This document shows, piece after piece, positions 11,541 through 22,283 of a stretch of DNA of 64,000 nucleotides (positions within the stretch are counted from its first letter, which is position 1; each line of letters begins with the position of its first letter). Origin of the DNA: Dolomedes plantarius (Eukaryota > Arthropoda > Arachnida > Araneae > Dolomedidae); NCBI GenBank assembly GCA_907164885.2, contig OU015492.1, positions 196,726,460 through 196,790,459 on the forward strand. The letters are read 5' to 3'. A program made the translations under genes and the position numbers. The notes under the pieces are model-generated. The model did not search any database and had not been told where the DNA came from. It worked only from the letters and a program-made list of their open reading frames with translations.

Positions 11541-12707
11541 AGTATTTGGAATAGAGTTACTTTTGGAGATTTAAGTTGCGTGCGTACGTGGAAAGAGAAA
11601 GAGAGAGAGAGAGAGAAAGAAATAATTTATTTATCTTCTTATTTATTTGTCAGCTTGTTTTGTGATGTTGTGAATGGGATACATGTCATACTCTTGAGTT
11701 GGTAGCTTACGCTTGATTAAAGAAAATATGAACCCAAGGCAGGATATTCACATTTGGGGCATATTTCGTGGCCCAGTGCCCAAAATCTGGGAAATGAAAA
11801 CACTTATTATTGATTCTAAATACATACTGTTCATATTACTCAAGAATGGCTGCTGTTAAATGAGAAAAGAATGTTCAATCACGTTTCAATAAAGAAAGAA
11901 GGTTATTCCTCCTCCCCAGTCTCCTGTTAATAATGTTATTGAAAATTTATTCTCATTCTAGACATAAAAGTGAGAGATCGTCAAATTGCTGTTTAGTTAA
12001 AATTTGTAATTCTGTGACAGGCATTTGACAACCAAATTGAAGCTCCATCTTGAGACTGTATATATTTTTTCAACGAAAGCATTACAAGATAACTTTGCTC
12101 TAAACAAGGTCTGTGACGTAGGTTTCCCTATGGTCTTTTGTATAGGGCACATTTTGTTAGATGTCATGATTGGGATAAGTGACTAGTTGTTGGTCTTTAT
12201 ACGGACTATTCCAGTGTCATCAAAATTATTGTATACTAATTTCACATTACGACTATCTTCTTAATGGTTGTTTGGTTTGATTTCAGCACTTTTTAAGGTT
12301 ACAAATATTTCATTGTTATGAATGCCACCATTTTTACCATGAATTACGTCAACGAGACGCAAGCATAACTGTAGGTCACAGTAGGGAGGTTTGAAGTAAT
12401 GTTAAAGAAGCAAGGTAGAAGTACTCGTGTGTAGAAACCTTAGTTTGACCCAGAAAATTTCAGCCGCAAATTAAATGAGAATCATCCTATCCAGAGCATA
12501 ATCGGAGTGGCAACTCAACTTCTCTTATGAACAGAAAAAAGCTTCCAAACTTTATAATAAGCTTCATCAAAACAATGTGTGTTGTTCAGCAAACCATTAA
12601 TTAGTTTTTCCGAATGAAAAATTTATTATTGGAATAGTATATAACGCCTGTCAAAAATTACGGAATGTTGATCAGCGTTTCAAGAGGTTATTCATCATTT
12701 TCATCGG
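11541..12707. other. Unassigned DNA
   Basis: It contains a short (GA)n run at about 11590-11620. No coding signal or known repeat was found. Confidence 0.5.
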
Positions 12708-12870
12708 GCATTGCTAAAAACTGTACTTAAACAGCAATAAACAACAAAACTAAACTAAACTAAATAAAACTAAACCAAAACTGTTTGAAAAGTGAATGAC
12801 TCACCACACAGCAGGCATTGCTGAAAACGATACTTAAACAGCAGTAAACAACAATAAAATAAAACAAAAA
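12708..12870. repeat. Degenerate tandem duplication, ~106-bp period
   Basis: GCATTGCTAAAAACTGTACT followed by TAAACAGCAATAAACAACA recurs about 106 bp downstream as GCATTGCTGAAAACGATACT and TAAACAGCAGTAAACAACA. An internal (ACTAA)n-like run separates them. Confidence 0.6.
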
Positions 12871-14372
12871 TAAAACGTGAAACACAATTTAATTAACATT
12901 AAAATTAAACATTAAAAATGTAGTTATTTAAAGGGAATATGAAACACCATGGAGTAGAACGAATTCGAAATTCAATTGAATGACTCAATTGAATAAATGA
13001 TACTTTTCAATGGATATTTTAATTTGAAGATATTTAAAAATCTAAACGGTTTTGAGATAGGGTGATCACTTGAAATTTTCATATTTTTTAAAGGGCTTTC
13101 AAAATATGTAACTTTTGTGGTATTATTTTTCAAGAAAAATTTCAGAAAATGGCGTCGCAATGTTAAGATGTTCCCGACTTGGTCAGTCCCGGAATGGTTA
13201 CCTACACTTTTTCTACTCTAGGCTTTTATGTAAGTAAAGATAATCGAATTTTAAAACTGGAATAATCTATTTTAGGACACTAAAATACCTTTTGAAAACA
13301 TTTAGAAAACAACAAATTTATTTTCCTTAAGAACCAAAATTGATATACTAATTATCTCTCTTATTACGTATGTTCTTGATTTAACTTTGAACACGGTGCG
13401 AGATGGATAAATATTTCCTGAGCATTTATAATCAAATTTTATATCATAAAACCTGACAGTTATGCATTTTAAGAAGATGTCCGTAGCTTTTGTATGGCCA
13501 AGATAGTTCATTAAATATATATTCTGAATTTAATAGGTACTTCAATGATTATGCAATTTTATGAAATGTGATGGGTAAGAGAGTTGGCGTAATTTAATGT
13601 ATTTCGGAAAAAACGCATGGTGTCAATGTTGTAATAGTAAAAAATACCTTGAAGGAATAAAGCGATGGATATATTCACAAATTTGATAAAATTATTCTTG
13701 AGCTACGTCACGGTAGAATTCATTTATTTTCTCTTATGCAGCGAAAAATCTCAACGCAAAGATTTCAATTAATAAACTCTCAGTTAGCATTAAAGTCTTT
13801 AATAATGTAGATTACGTTACCCTTAAAATGAAACGGAAGATTTTCATGGATGGTTGAATGCGAATAGGAGGAATTCTGCTATTTTTCTATTCATAACTTC
13901 GTTTCAGAATCAGCAAAACCTTCTAATTCATATTTCCTTTTTTAATTTTCTCTCTGAGAAAACAACGTAATTAAAAGTTAAGCTTCTTTCCATATATTCC
14001 TCGACAATTATAACATCTAAATTAATGGTAAAAATCTTGACTTCTTCAGAATGAAAAGGACTTCTTCAGAATGAAAAGGAGATAAGTCGGATAATTCGCG
14101 TTCAATTAATTTTGAGAAAGTTTATAATGCATTTTTTACATGCAACCTAACTATGCGCACAATGATAATCTTATTAATCAGCAATTAATGAAGATTATTT
14201 TTTTCGATGAAAAAATAAGAAAACGATGTTTTTTTTCTTCCTTTAATTTAACATTCAGGATGTCTTTATTGAAAAAGACATTGAAGAAAAAGAAAACACT
14301 AAAGATTATATTTAAATTGATGTTCTATTTTTTATAAACATAGAATAATTGAGTAATTCAATTCAAATTACT
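12871..14372. other. Unassigned AT-rich DNA
   Basis: No supported gene. A perfect tandem pair of GACTTCTTCAGAATGAAAAG lies at 14040-14079; it is the only repeat seen here. Confidence 0.55.
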
Positions 14373-14373
14373 T

Positions 14374-14408
<35 letters not shown>

Positions 14409-14409
<1 letters not shown>

Positions 14410-15126
14410 GTGATAATAACGGCCCACCATTATATATCTAATGCGTATTTAAAACTATCCTTGTTTCCTCTCAATAAGTACAGTCCCTTTCTTCAAATCG
14501 CGACCTAGGAATTAACGAACTAACCATCCAAATTACCCCTTAGTGCACGCGTGTTAAAGATATTTGTAAACATGAATCAGGACCACGTGATGTTTTCGCC
14601 TCGGTGCGCTTTTCGAAACATCCTGCGGCCCTTATATAATCAAGTCAGATGATCAATTCTAGCCAATAAAAGATTTCCCCGCGGTCAGTACCCCTACACT
14701 TTATAACCTTCTGCAAAAGTTTACGGTGTACACTTAATTGTATGTCCATGTCTTGTCCTGTTTCCGCGCTGCTCCGCTGCTGTCCGATATAACGATGTAA
14801 AATCTGTTTTTTGAATGCGTCCCGGCAGGGACCGGTGGTGTTGCTATTGTGTGTGTCCACTTGTCAAGATACCTGTGTTTTGCTGAATAATATTTATCTA
14901 CATTAGAATCCGGAATAAATTAATATGCGTCGCATCTCTGTTCTGTGCGTCCCTTCAATGCCTCGCATCTCTGTGTGTTTTTCCTACTCTTATGTGCGGA
15001 TTACACTATGTCTGACTTAGTGTTCCTCAAGTATCTTCTCATCCTTCTGCCTCAACTACAAAAGTGTTGAATAGCGCCCGCGAATCTTGGGTGTATCACC
15101 TCCTCACTACGTGATGTACGGAGTAT

Positions 15127-15130
<4 letters not shown>
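14409..15130 (+). mobile_element. Probable solo LTR between TA tracts
   Basis: The segment begins TGTGATAATAACGG and ends GGAGTATTACA, giving short inverted TG...CA ends (TGTGATA / TATTACA). Inside are a TATA-like CTTATATAATC (near 14632) and AATAAA signals (near 14665 and 14913), as expected for an LTR promoter and polyadenylation region. The composition is clearly richer in GC than the flanks. Both sides are dinucleotide repeats, so a target duplication cannot be proved. There is no gag-pol next to it, so a solo LTR left by LTR-LTR recombination is likely. Confidence 0.45.

Positions 15131-15216
<86 letters not shown>
15131..15216. repeat. (TA)n microsatellite
   Basis: About 80 bp of TA repeat between the probable LTR and the pogo-like MITE. 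Spurious isoleucine-tyrosine frames arise from it on both strands. Confidence 0.95.
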
Positions 15217-15217
<1 letters not shown>

Positions 15218-15218
15218 A

Positions 15219-15391
15219 CAGTGGAATCTCGATCGATCGTTTTCGGATCCATCGTTTTTCCGTATGTGTCGTTCATTTTATCTAGTCCTAACGATCATAT
15301 TGCTTTGTTATGTTTCCGCATGTATCGTTTTCCCGCATTTATCGTTCATTTCAGTCGGTCCCTTGAAAAACGATAGATCGAGATTCCACTG
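15219..15391. mobile_element. 173-bp pogo/Tigger-like MITE
   Basis: Terminal inverted repeats of about 25 bp: the left begins CAGTGGAATCTCGATCGATC, and the right is the reverse complement of CAGTGGAATCTCGATCTATC. They are bordered by TA on each side. CAGTGGAA-type ends with a TA target are characteristic of pogo/Tigger members of the Tc1/mariner group. The interior repeats ATCGTTTTTCCG-like words and encodes nothing. Confidence 0.75.
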
Positions 15392-15402
15392 TATATATAT
15401 AT

Positions 15403-15882
15403 ACGGCTACAGGTATAGAAACTTGAAAATTTCTAACCCCACTTTTTCCGGTCGCAAAATGCTCAGCGCATGCGAAAACCCTAAATAGCGTTGGAACGGT
15501 ATGTGTATCACAAAATAACGGACGCGTTATGCACGCACAAAAATAAAACCAGCTCTGGGAACGGCCAGCAAAAACACGATCGGGGCGCACGGAGAAAATT
15601 TGCATATGACAGAGGCAAGACACCAATCAATGATGACAACACAGATCGGACAAAAGAAAACATTTATTTGGATTACACATTTTCCACTTGGGTAGCATCA
15701 TCGTATTTTTGTTAGCCGTTCGCAGAGCTGATTTTTGTGAGAGCATAACGCGTTCGTTTTTGTGATACACGTACCGTTCCAATCCTCTTTAGGGTTTTCG
15801 CATGCGCTGAGCATTTTGAGATGAGAAAAAGTGGGCGTTGCCATTCGAAAATTTTGAGTTTCTATACCTATAACCGTAACCG
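15403..15882. mobile_element. Fold-back element with ~178-bp arms
   Basis: The left arm (about 15403-15579) and right arm (about 15702-15882) are diverged reverse complements. Shared words, read in the left-arm sense, include GGTATAGAAACT, AAAATGCTCAGCGCATGCGA and TTGGAACGGTA. The loop (about 15580-15701) is unique. The element lies between two TA/CA microsatellites, so its exact ends and target duplication are obscured. It encodes no protein. The superfamily is unknown. Confidence 0.75.
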
Positions 15883-15902
15883 TGAGCTCCACTTATCCAT
15901 TA

Positions 15903-15905
15903 TTT

Positions 15906-15975
<70 letters not shown>

Positions 15976-16000
15976 TAAATAAATATATATATATATATAA
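15903..16000. repeat. (TA)n-(CA)n-(TA)n-(TAAA)n microsatellite
   Basis: A compound simple repeat immediately right of the fold-back element. Confidence 0.9.
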
Positions 16001-16613
16001 ACCTCTTTCATTCCCCGCAATACTTCGTAAAATTATTTTTGCTGATATACTAGGTGTCTTTACGAAGAACTCTCTTTTTCTGGGTATTTATCACTTTTTG
16101 ATATGCAATTAAGATTATGCATAATACATAAAGAAATCTGCTTCGGTCTTAAAATGGGAACTTCTTTTGATTTACAGAAGCATTTATCTTGGGTGAGAAT
16201 GCTGGTAGAATATTACTCTTCTTCGAGAGCAGGTGTGTTGATTCTATAACTCCTAATTTTGTCTAGACTGTTGGTATCCCTCGGCTGAAAGAAGTATATT
16301 ACTAAAAATGATTTTTCATTGAACCTTTGATAACTCGGTAATGATCCTTTATGAAGTTTTTTGTACAGTCAAAAATGGAAAACATTCGAATTTTTCGAAA
16401 CAAGGCAAATAAACTTAAGCTCTTGCTATTTAAAACTATTCTTACTATTAGAAGACAAATCCAATAGCATGTTCAGCTTTGAATGCCGCACTCATTTCCA
16501 TTAGTTTGGCTTTAACTAATTTGAATCAGTCTACACCAAATAACTAAATTTTATTTGTCGACTCCATGTCAGCGATTCAAAAGATGGTATACGAGTTGTA
16601 AAACGATACTCAC

Positions 16614-16727
16614 GTAAATCGTTTTTAGCATCGGTGGCATTGCATAGGTAATCTGCTATTGCTTTCCAGTATATCCCTCCGCGCGTAGGAATTTTGAGTA
16701 CTGAGGTTGCTGACTCATTAGCAAAGG
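16614..16727 (-). CDS. Candidate isolated exon (hypothetical)
   Basis: On the minus strand a 38-codon open stretch lies between CTGCAG (possible acceptor) and TTTAC/GTGAGT, a strong splice-donor match at 16613. The peptide (for example IPTRGGIYWKAIADYLCN) has the look of a normal soluble protein rather than low-complexity sequence. I do not recognise a family. The open frame continues rightward to the TTAA target of the fold-back MITE, so the exon edge may be disturbed. It could also be chance. Confidence 0.2.
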
Positions 16728-16765
16728 CTGCAGCAGTCCCAAATAATGCCTTTGACTTGAGTATT

Positions 16766-17547
16766 TTGAGGGGAGTGGTCACTTTTAAGTATCTTTAAAA
16801 GTATTTTTTTAGACTTATGTTCGATTGTATGTACTACTCATGATTCTTGCTTGATTTACATGAAATTTTTTGAGTAACTGCCTAACATACTGTTTATTTT
16901 ATATATACAATATTTCAAGGTAATTAAAAAAATAAAATTACTTTTTAAGCATAAAAAAGTGAATATTTTTTTAAAAATCGAGCATTTTGCAGTTAACTGC
17001 TGTGCGCATTCTGTCAAAATAAATTATTAAGGTACATTAATAATTGTTTTTCTATATGTGATTACAATACTTCAGGCAACAATATTCACCAACATTATTC
17101 TAAAATATATTAAAAAATTTATTAAGTGCTGTTTTTAATTAAAAATTTCAAAAATGACTGAGTAAAAGCTTATAAAAAATTCTTTGAAAAATTAAAATAT
17201 GTTAAGGTCCAAAAATATTGGTGGATTTTGTTGTCTTAAGTATTGTAATCACATATAGTAAACAATTATTACTGTACCTTAATAATTTATTTTGACAGAA
17301 TGCGCACAGTAGTTGACTGCAAAATGTTCGATTTAAAAAAAATCTTCCTTTTTATGCATAAAAAACAATTTTATTTTTTGAATTACCTTGAAATATTGTA
17401 TATATATATATATAATAAACAGTATTACAGGCAGCTACTCAAAAAATTTCATGTAAATCAAGCAAAAATCATGAGTAGTACTTACAATCGAACATAGGTC
17501 TAAAAATGATACTTTTAAAGGTACGTAAAAGTGACCACTCCCCTTAA
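16766..17547. mobile_element. 782-bp fold-back MITE with TTAA-type ends
   Basis: Almost the entire element is one inverted repeat. It opens GGGGAGTGGTCACTTTTAAG after TTGA (16766-16769) and closes AAAAGTGACCACTCCCC before TTAA (17544-17547). Arms of about 330 bp (16770 to about 17105, and about 17200 to 17543) match with scattered differences around a loop of roughly 90 bp. Shared interior words include GACAGAATGCGCACAG and TATTGTAATCACATATAG. A TTAA-type target suggests mobilisation by a piggyBac-like enzyme. A read-through transcript would form a very long hairpin RNA. Confidence 0.9.
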
Positions 17548-18165
17548 GTCAATCCATCCCAAAAATATTTTAGACAAAAGAATGTTGTCTTTTTAAAAGA
17601 ATGTTTCTCCATTACTGCTATAAACCTTATGAACGAGGCATTCTCTTACACTCCAAGGTCGTCGCGTTGCTAGTTATATTTCACGCCTAAGAACTGGACA
17701 TAGAAGAGCTATGATTTTTGAGAAAGGCTGAGAGGTTTTTTTCTCGTGCTCCACCTGTAAGAGGGAAGAAGCAACTGCTCCCAAGCAATCTCCCCGCTTG
17801 TATTGGAGCATCTACGACCGAACTTTTTTCACGAGTCCACTATCCATTTTGGACTTTGTTAATGTTTATGATCTCCATATTTTTATTCAGTTACACTTTG
17901 GGATAATAAAAATAATAATGATAATAATACTAAAAATAATAATAATAAATGTTTTTCTCAGTAACTCTGAGAAATTGATTATCAAAATATCACGAAATAA
18001 TTACTTCCGAATATTTATTTAAAATGATATCAATTTATCGAAATGTTTTATTAATTTATCTCAAAATAACTTATCCTATTGATGAAATATTAAAATTAAT
18101 TTTCAAACCTTCATAACACACTCTAGGCGAGTAATAAGGGATCTCGAAATTGTGCTCATAAAAAT
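17548..18165. other. Unassigned AT-rich DNA
   Basis: No gene or repeat family recognised. A low-complexity (ATAATA)n-like stretch lies near 17900-17950. Confidence 0.55.
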
Positions 18166-18875
18166 TTAAGGGGGTCCAGGAATCAAAATTCTTCAAATTT
18201 TCTAATAATAAAATTATTTCATTAAAACATTTTGTGTTCTTTTCCGCTTAAAATGACGTTTAAATCGTGTTTCTATCTTAATTAGAACAGGAGATATTAA
18301 TTTTTTTGCAACTTTCTAATAAGAGCCAATCTGTGTTTTAACCTGTAAATGCGTTTTACTGCATGGTGGGTTTTTTTTCGCCATTTCTCGTCTTTAAATT
18401 GTTATAAGTCAAGAACCGTTAAAGATAAATGGTTGAAACTTGAAACATGTCTTTCTAAATAATTTTACTTTAATTTTAATTCAGAAAATTAGAAAAAAAA
18501 GTTTACTTTCGAAAATATGATTTTTTTAAAATAAGTTACATACATCATTTTTATCTAATATTTTTACTCTAAATATTTTTAATTTTTTTTAAATTAATAT
18601 TTTGAAAAAAGCTGAATCAAAATTAAAAGTTATATATTTCTGTTTGATTAAATGAAAATATTTTGAAATACTTCCAATAATATTTCGAATTGAAATGATT
18701 TTAAATGAACCCCCTTTTTTAAAATTTTAAATTAAAAAAAAATTTTAACTTTATGATAAGCTTTATGATGTAATTTATTTTGTTTACAAATTATATGGTT
18801 AACCATCAGAAAAAAATTCAAAATATTAACTCAAAAAAAAAAAAAAAAATTTAAATGTGTCCCAGATCCCCTTAA
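18166..18875 (-). mobile_element. TTAA-flanked MITE, family 1, copy 2 (inverted)
   Basis: It is bounded by TTAA at 18166-18169 and 18872-18875. The outer bases are GGGGGTCCAGGA and CCCAGATCCCC. The interior matches the reverse complement of the copy at 2574, including the word ACAAATTATATGGTTAACCATC near its right end. Non-coding. Confidence 0.85.
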
Positions 18876-19131
18876 CAAACCAAATCCTAGGCTCCAAGAA
18901 AGTTATATAAAAGTATTTTCAAATGAATGCAAAAGCTGAAAGAGTTCTGCGTTGAGTTATTTTTATTAAAGAATCAATTTTTCATTTTAATGCATGTTAA
19001 CATAAAGATTTATTTTTATTAATGAGGAATTGATATTCTTAACTTTTCATCTAAATTATTAAAGGAATCCTGGTTACATTACTAGTTACAAGTACAAAAA
19101 TAAAAATGTGTGTTAATATATCTAAAAGGTT
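18876..19131. other. Unassigned spacer
   Basis: About 250 bp of AT-rich DNA between the MITE and the piggyBac-like element. No signal seen. Confidence 0.55.
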
Positions 19132-20688
19132 TTAACCCATTAACCGTCAAAACTATAAGGGGTGAATTTTTTTTTTTTATACAAATAATATTGGCTATTC
19201 ATTTGAACATATACAACATTAATTTATGGGTAAAATAACAAAACTGGTCTTAACTTTCGAAAAATCGAGTGTTGCGTTCGCGCAACGTCAGCGGAATAAG
19301 AGTATTGACATTAAGTGAGTTCAACTGAACTTCTGCAGGGTTTTCTTTGATTTGAGCACTGGGAATTTTTTTAAAAAATTTGTTACACTTTAGAAAGATA
19401 ATGATCACTTTACAGGTAATTTATTTATTATAAAGATTTAACTTATTTTTCCTTTACAAAATTACTTATTATATCCAGAAAACAGTTTCTATCACGAAAA
19501 GCTTCACTACAATCACGATGTAGAGTAACGTGACAAACTTTGCATGGATAAATTGTCTGGCTATGGCATTGTTTACTACGCAGTCTTCTGCTGTCTTCGG
19601 ACTTGACAGTAAAATGTCCACGTTCTCCACGTAATGGCTTTTGCATGCTGAATGTCCTTATCAAGAGATCAGTAAATTTCTTTTGAGGTAAAGAATAATA
19701 TCCAGTCGGCAACAATATTCCAATGAACCGTCTCATGTAGGCTTCAGATGCTAAAAAATGGGGGTGATTCTTTTGTTGGGCACATGAGTTTGTCTATTCG
19801 ACGAGAAGGGAATAAACCTCTGAGCCAAAGAGAAGATCAAAAATCTCTGCACTAGTTTTATCTTGTATTATACTTTTCATAGTTCCGATTTCATCTTTTT
19901 CTTCATTTTTCGGCTGAGACATATGGTCCCTTCTTTATCCATTTCAAATCTTCAGTTTTTGTTTTTTAATTTTTTTCGAAAAATTTGTACTGCTTTTAGG
20001 AGGCAAAAACTTCTTTTTTACTCACACTTCGACATTTCGACACTTCACATTTCGACAGCAGTATCGCATGGTAAATCATCATTGTCACTATTCAAAATTT
20101 CATTATTTCCTTCTTCTTCATCACTAGCCTCTGCTGTCTCTGGTAGAATAACAACAATATAAGTTTAATTCTCGTCATCATTATCTGAATCTTCGTCGAA
20201 AATTCTTTGAAGAACTTCTTTAAACGTAAAGTATCTAGTTTTAGGCATTTCTATAACCACAGAACGGGGGAAAGTTCTACGGAGTCGAGCGACACATGTG
20301 AATACCCTTTTCCCGCTGACGTTGCGCCAACGCAACACCTGTTTTTTCTTCCTCCCCCACCCAAACAAAATCAACCGATTGATGGAATGTTCTGATAAAC
20401 TTTGATCTTAGCTAAAAATAAATCACCCCTAAATCTCACGTTCGTCTCGCTATATTTCTTCTGTGAAAAAGACCAGGAGAAAGTTCTTGTTCAAAAATGC
20501 TTAACTATCTGTCTAAGTTTGGAACTCGTTAATTAATTAAAAGAACAGTTGAAGGCAAATATTTTTCAATTCGATTATTAACCCTACTCAAAAACTACTG
20601 TTAACATAAAATTCGTTTGATAGCTAAATTTTTATACGCATTTATTTTGACCGTTGCGTCAACGCAACACCAGCGGTTAATGGGTTAA
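19132..20688 (-). mobile_element. piggyBac-like element, internally deleted
   Basis: TTAA occurs on both outer edges (19132-19135, 20685-20688). The inverted termini are CCCATTAACCG at the left and CGGTTAATGGG at the right. Words with CGCAACG lie near both ends and may be transposase-binding motifs. At about 1.56 kb it is shorter than autonomous piggyBac elements (about 2.3-2.5 kb), because the transposase has lost its catalytic core. Confidence 0.85.
19443..20248 (-). pseudogene. piggyBac transposase, catalytic core deleted
   Basis: Read on the minus strand, the gene starts MPKTRYFTFKEVLQRIFDED at 20248, an acidic N-terminus typical of this family. It then decays through an acidic stretch. 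Around 19840-19730 it regains family features: 'EIFDLLFGSEVYSLLVE', 'FLASEAYMRRFIGILLPTGYYSLPQKK', which correspond to the start of the DDE_Tnp_1_7 domain. It then jumps straight to the C-terminal cysteine-rich zinc-binding segment (PCKVCHVTLHRDC near 19530). The region holding the catalytic aspartates is gone, and there are stops and frameshifts. This copy could only be moved in trans. Confidence 0.8.
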
Positions 20689-21875
20689 TTGAATTATAAA
20701 TTGACTTTTTGAATCCAACATATCAACTAAATTTAGAACGTTCATAAGGATTACTTCTTCCAACAGTGCAGGTGTTATTATATATAAGTTGTTTTCTGAA
20801 CCTATAAGATTAAAATTCACATTTATTGCAAATATATACTGCAATTTTGAAGAAAAATAATTTTCCACTCAAATAGTAACTTTTTCTTATCTAAAAAATT
20901 CAACCGTCTAATAATGTGTAAATCTTTTTTCTTTGTTACAAAGTATTACAATTATATTTGCTAAAAATTTTTAATAGGTAGTATGAAGTATCAATTAGAA
21001 ATAAATATAGTAATTATAAATGCACGTAAGAAATATCAAAATCCTAAAAGCTTGTAATTTAATAGATGTTACATATTAGAATATGTAAATAAGTTGCATA
21101 TATTTTTTTTTCTAAGTTATGATGTAACACATTACAATTAACATTATAAATGCATGTAGTATAAAAATCAAAGTTTTACTTAGCCACGACAGATGCATAA
21201 ATATTAAACTTTTATTTAGCTATGAATAAACTACTTGAATTTTGCATTATATACATATGCGTTTTGAATGTCCACTTTCCCCTTATATAAATGTAAGAAA
21301 TTTTCACAAAAAATATATTTCACACTTTGATAATGCAATAAAATATCTTTAATTAGGTACAATTATTCCTTTGTTCATTCAAATTTTCAACTTTGTGTTT
21401 TATTCTGGAAAATAATTTAAATTTGAGAAGTAAGGCAAGGAAATTGCATAACAACAGAAATATTCAAAGGAATTCATGCAGAAAGTCAAAATGTAGGTGC
21501 ATTACTGGTGATTAACTTGAAAATAGTTTCAGACTTATTTTCGTAAGGGGATGAAACAAAGTTGCCTTTGAGTTATCTCATGCATATATTCATTTGCTTC
21601 ATTTTGCAAGATAATTACCATAATATTACAATTAAGTAACTACCCAATAAAAATTTTCAATCATGTAGTTTTCGCACTAAAAAGTAACGAAAGGATATTC
21701 ATCACGGATTTAATATGAACATGTTTTTTTTCAAAGAGTATCGGTGAATTAGTAAGTTTTCTGCGTCAATCAAAGCTTTGATTTCGTGCATTTTTCTTAA
21801 TAAACTGTAACTATGAATGAGCAATTTTTATGAATTTGCAATTTTTTAATTACTATATTCGTTCTTTTAATACAA
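20689..21875. other. Unassigned AT-rich DNA
   Basis: No gene, RNA or repeat supported. Stops are frequent in all frames. Confidence 0.55.
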
Positions 21876-22283
21876 ACTCTAATAAATAAAATATATTTAA
21901 AGTAGTACATGAGAACTATCATATATAACATTCATATATGGATACTAATAACTGAGTTCATACGTTTAAAGCAGGACTCAAGGAAGAACTGCCATATGTA
22001 ACTCCAAAATATATTTAAAGTAGTACACGAGAACTATCAAATCTAACATTCATATATGGATGCTAATAACTGAGTTAATATGTTTAACGCAGGACTCAAG
22101 AAGGAACTGCCATATTTAACTCTAATAAATAAAATATATTTAAAGTACTACACAAAAACTATGATATATAGCATTCCTATATGGATACTAATAACTGAAT
22201 TAATACGTTTAACGCAAGACTCAAGAAGGAATTGCCATATTTAACTCTAAATAAAATATATTTGAAGTACTACCCAAGAACTA

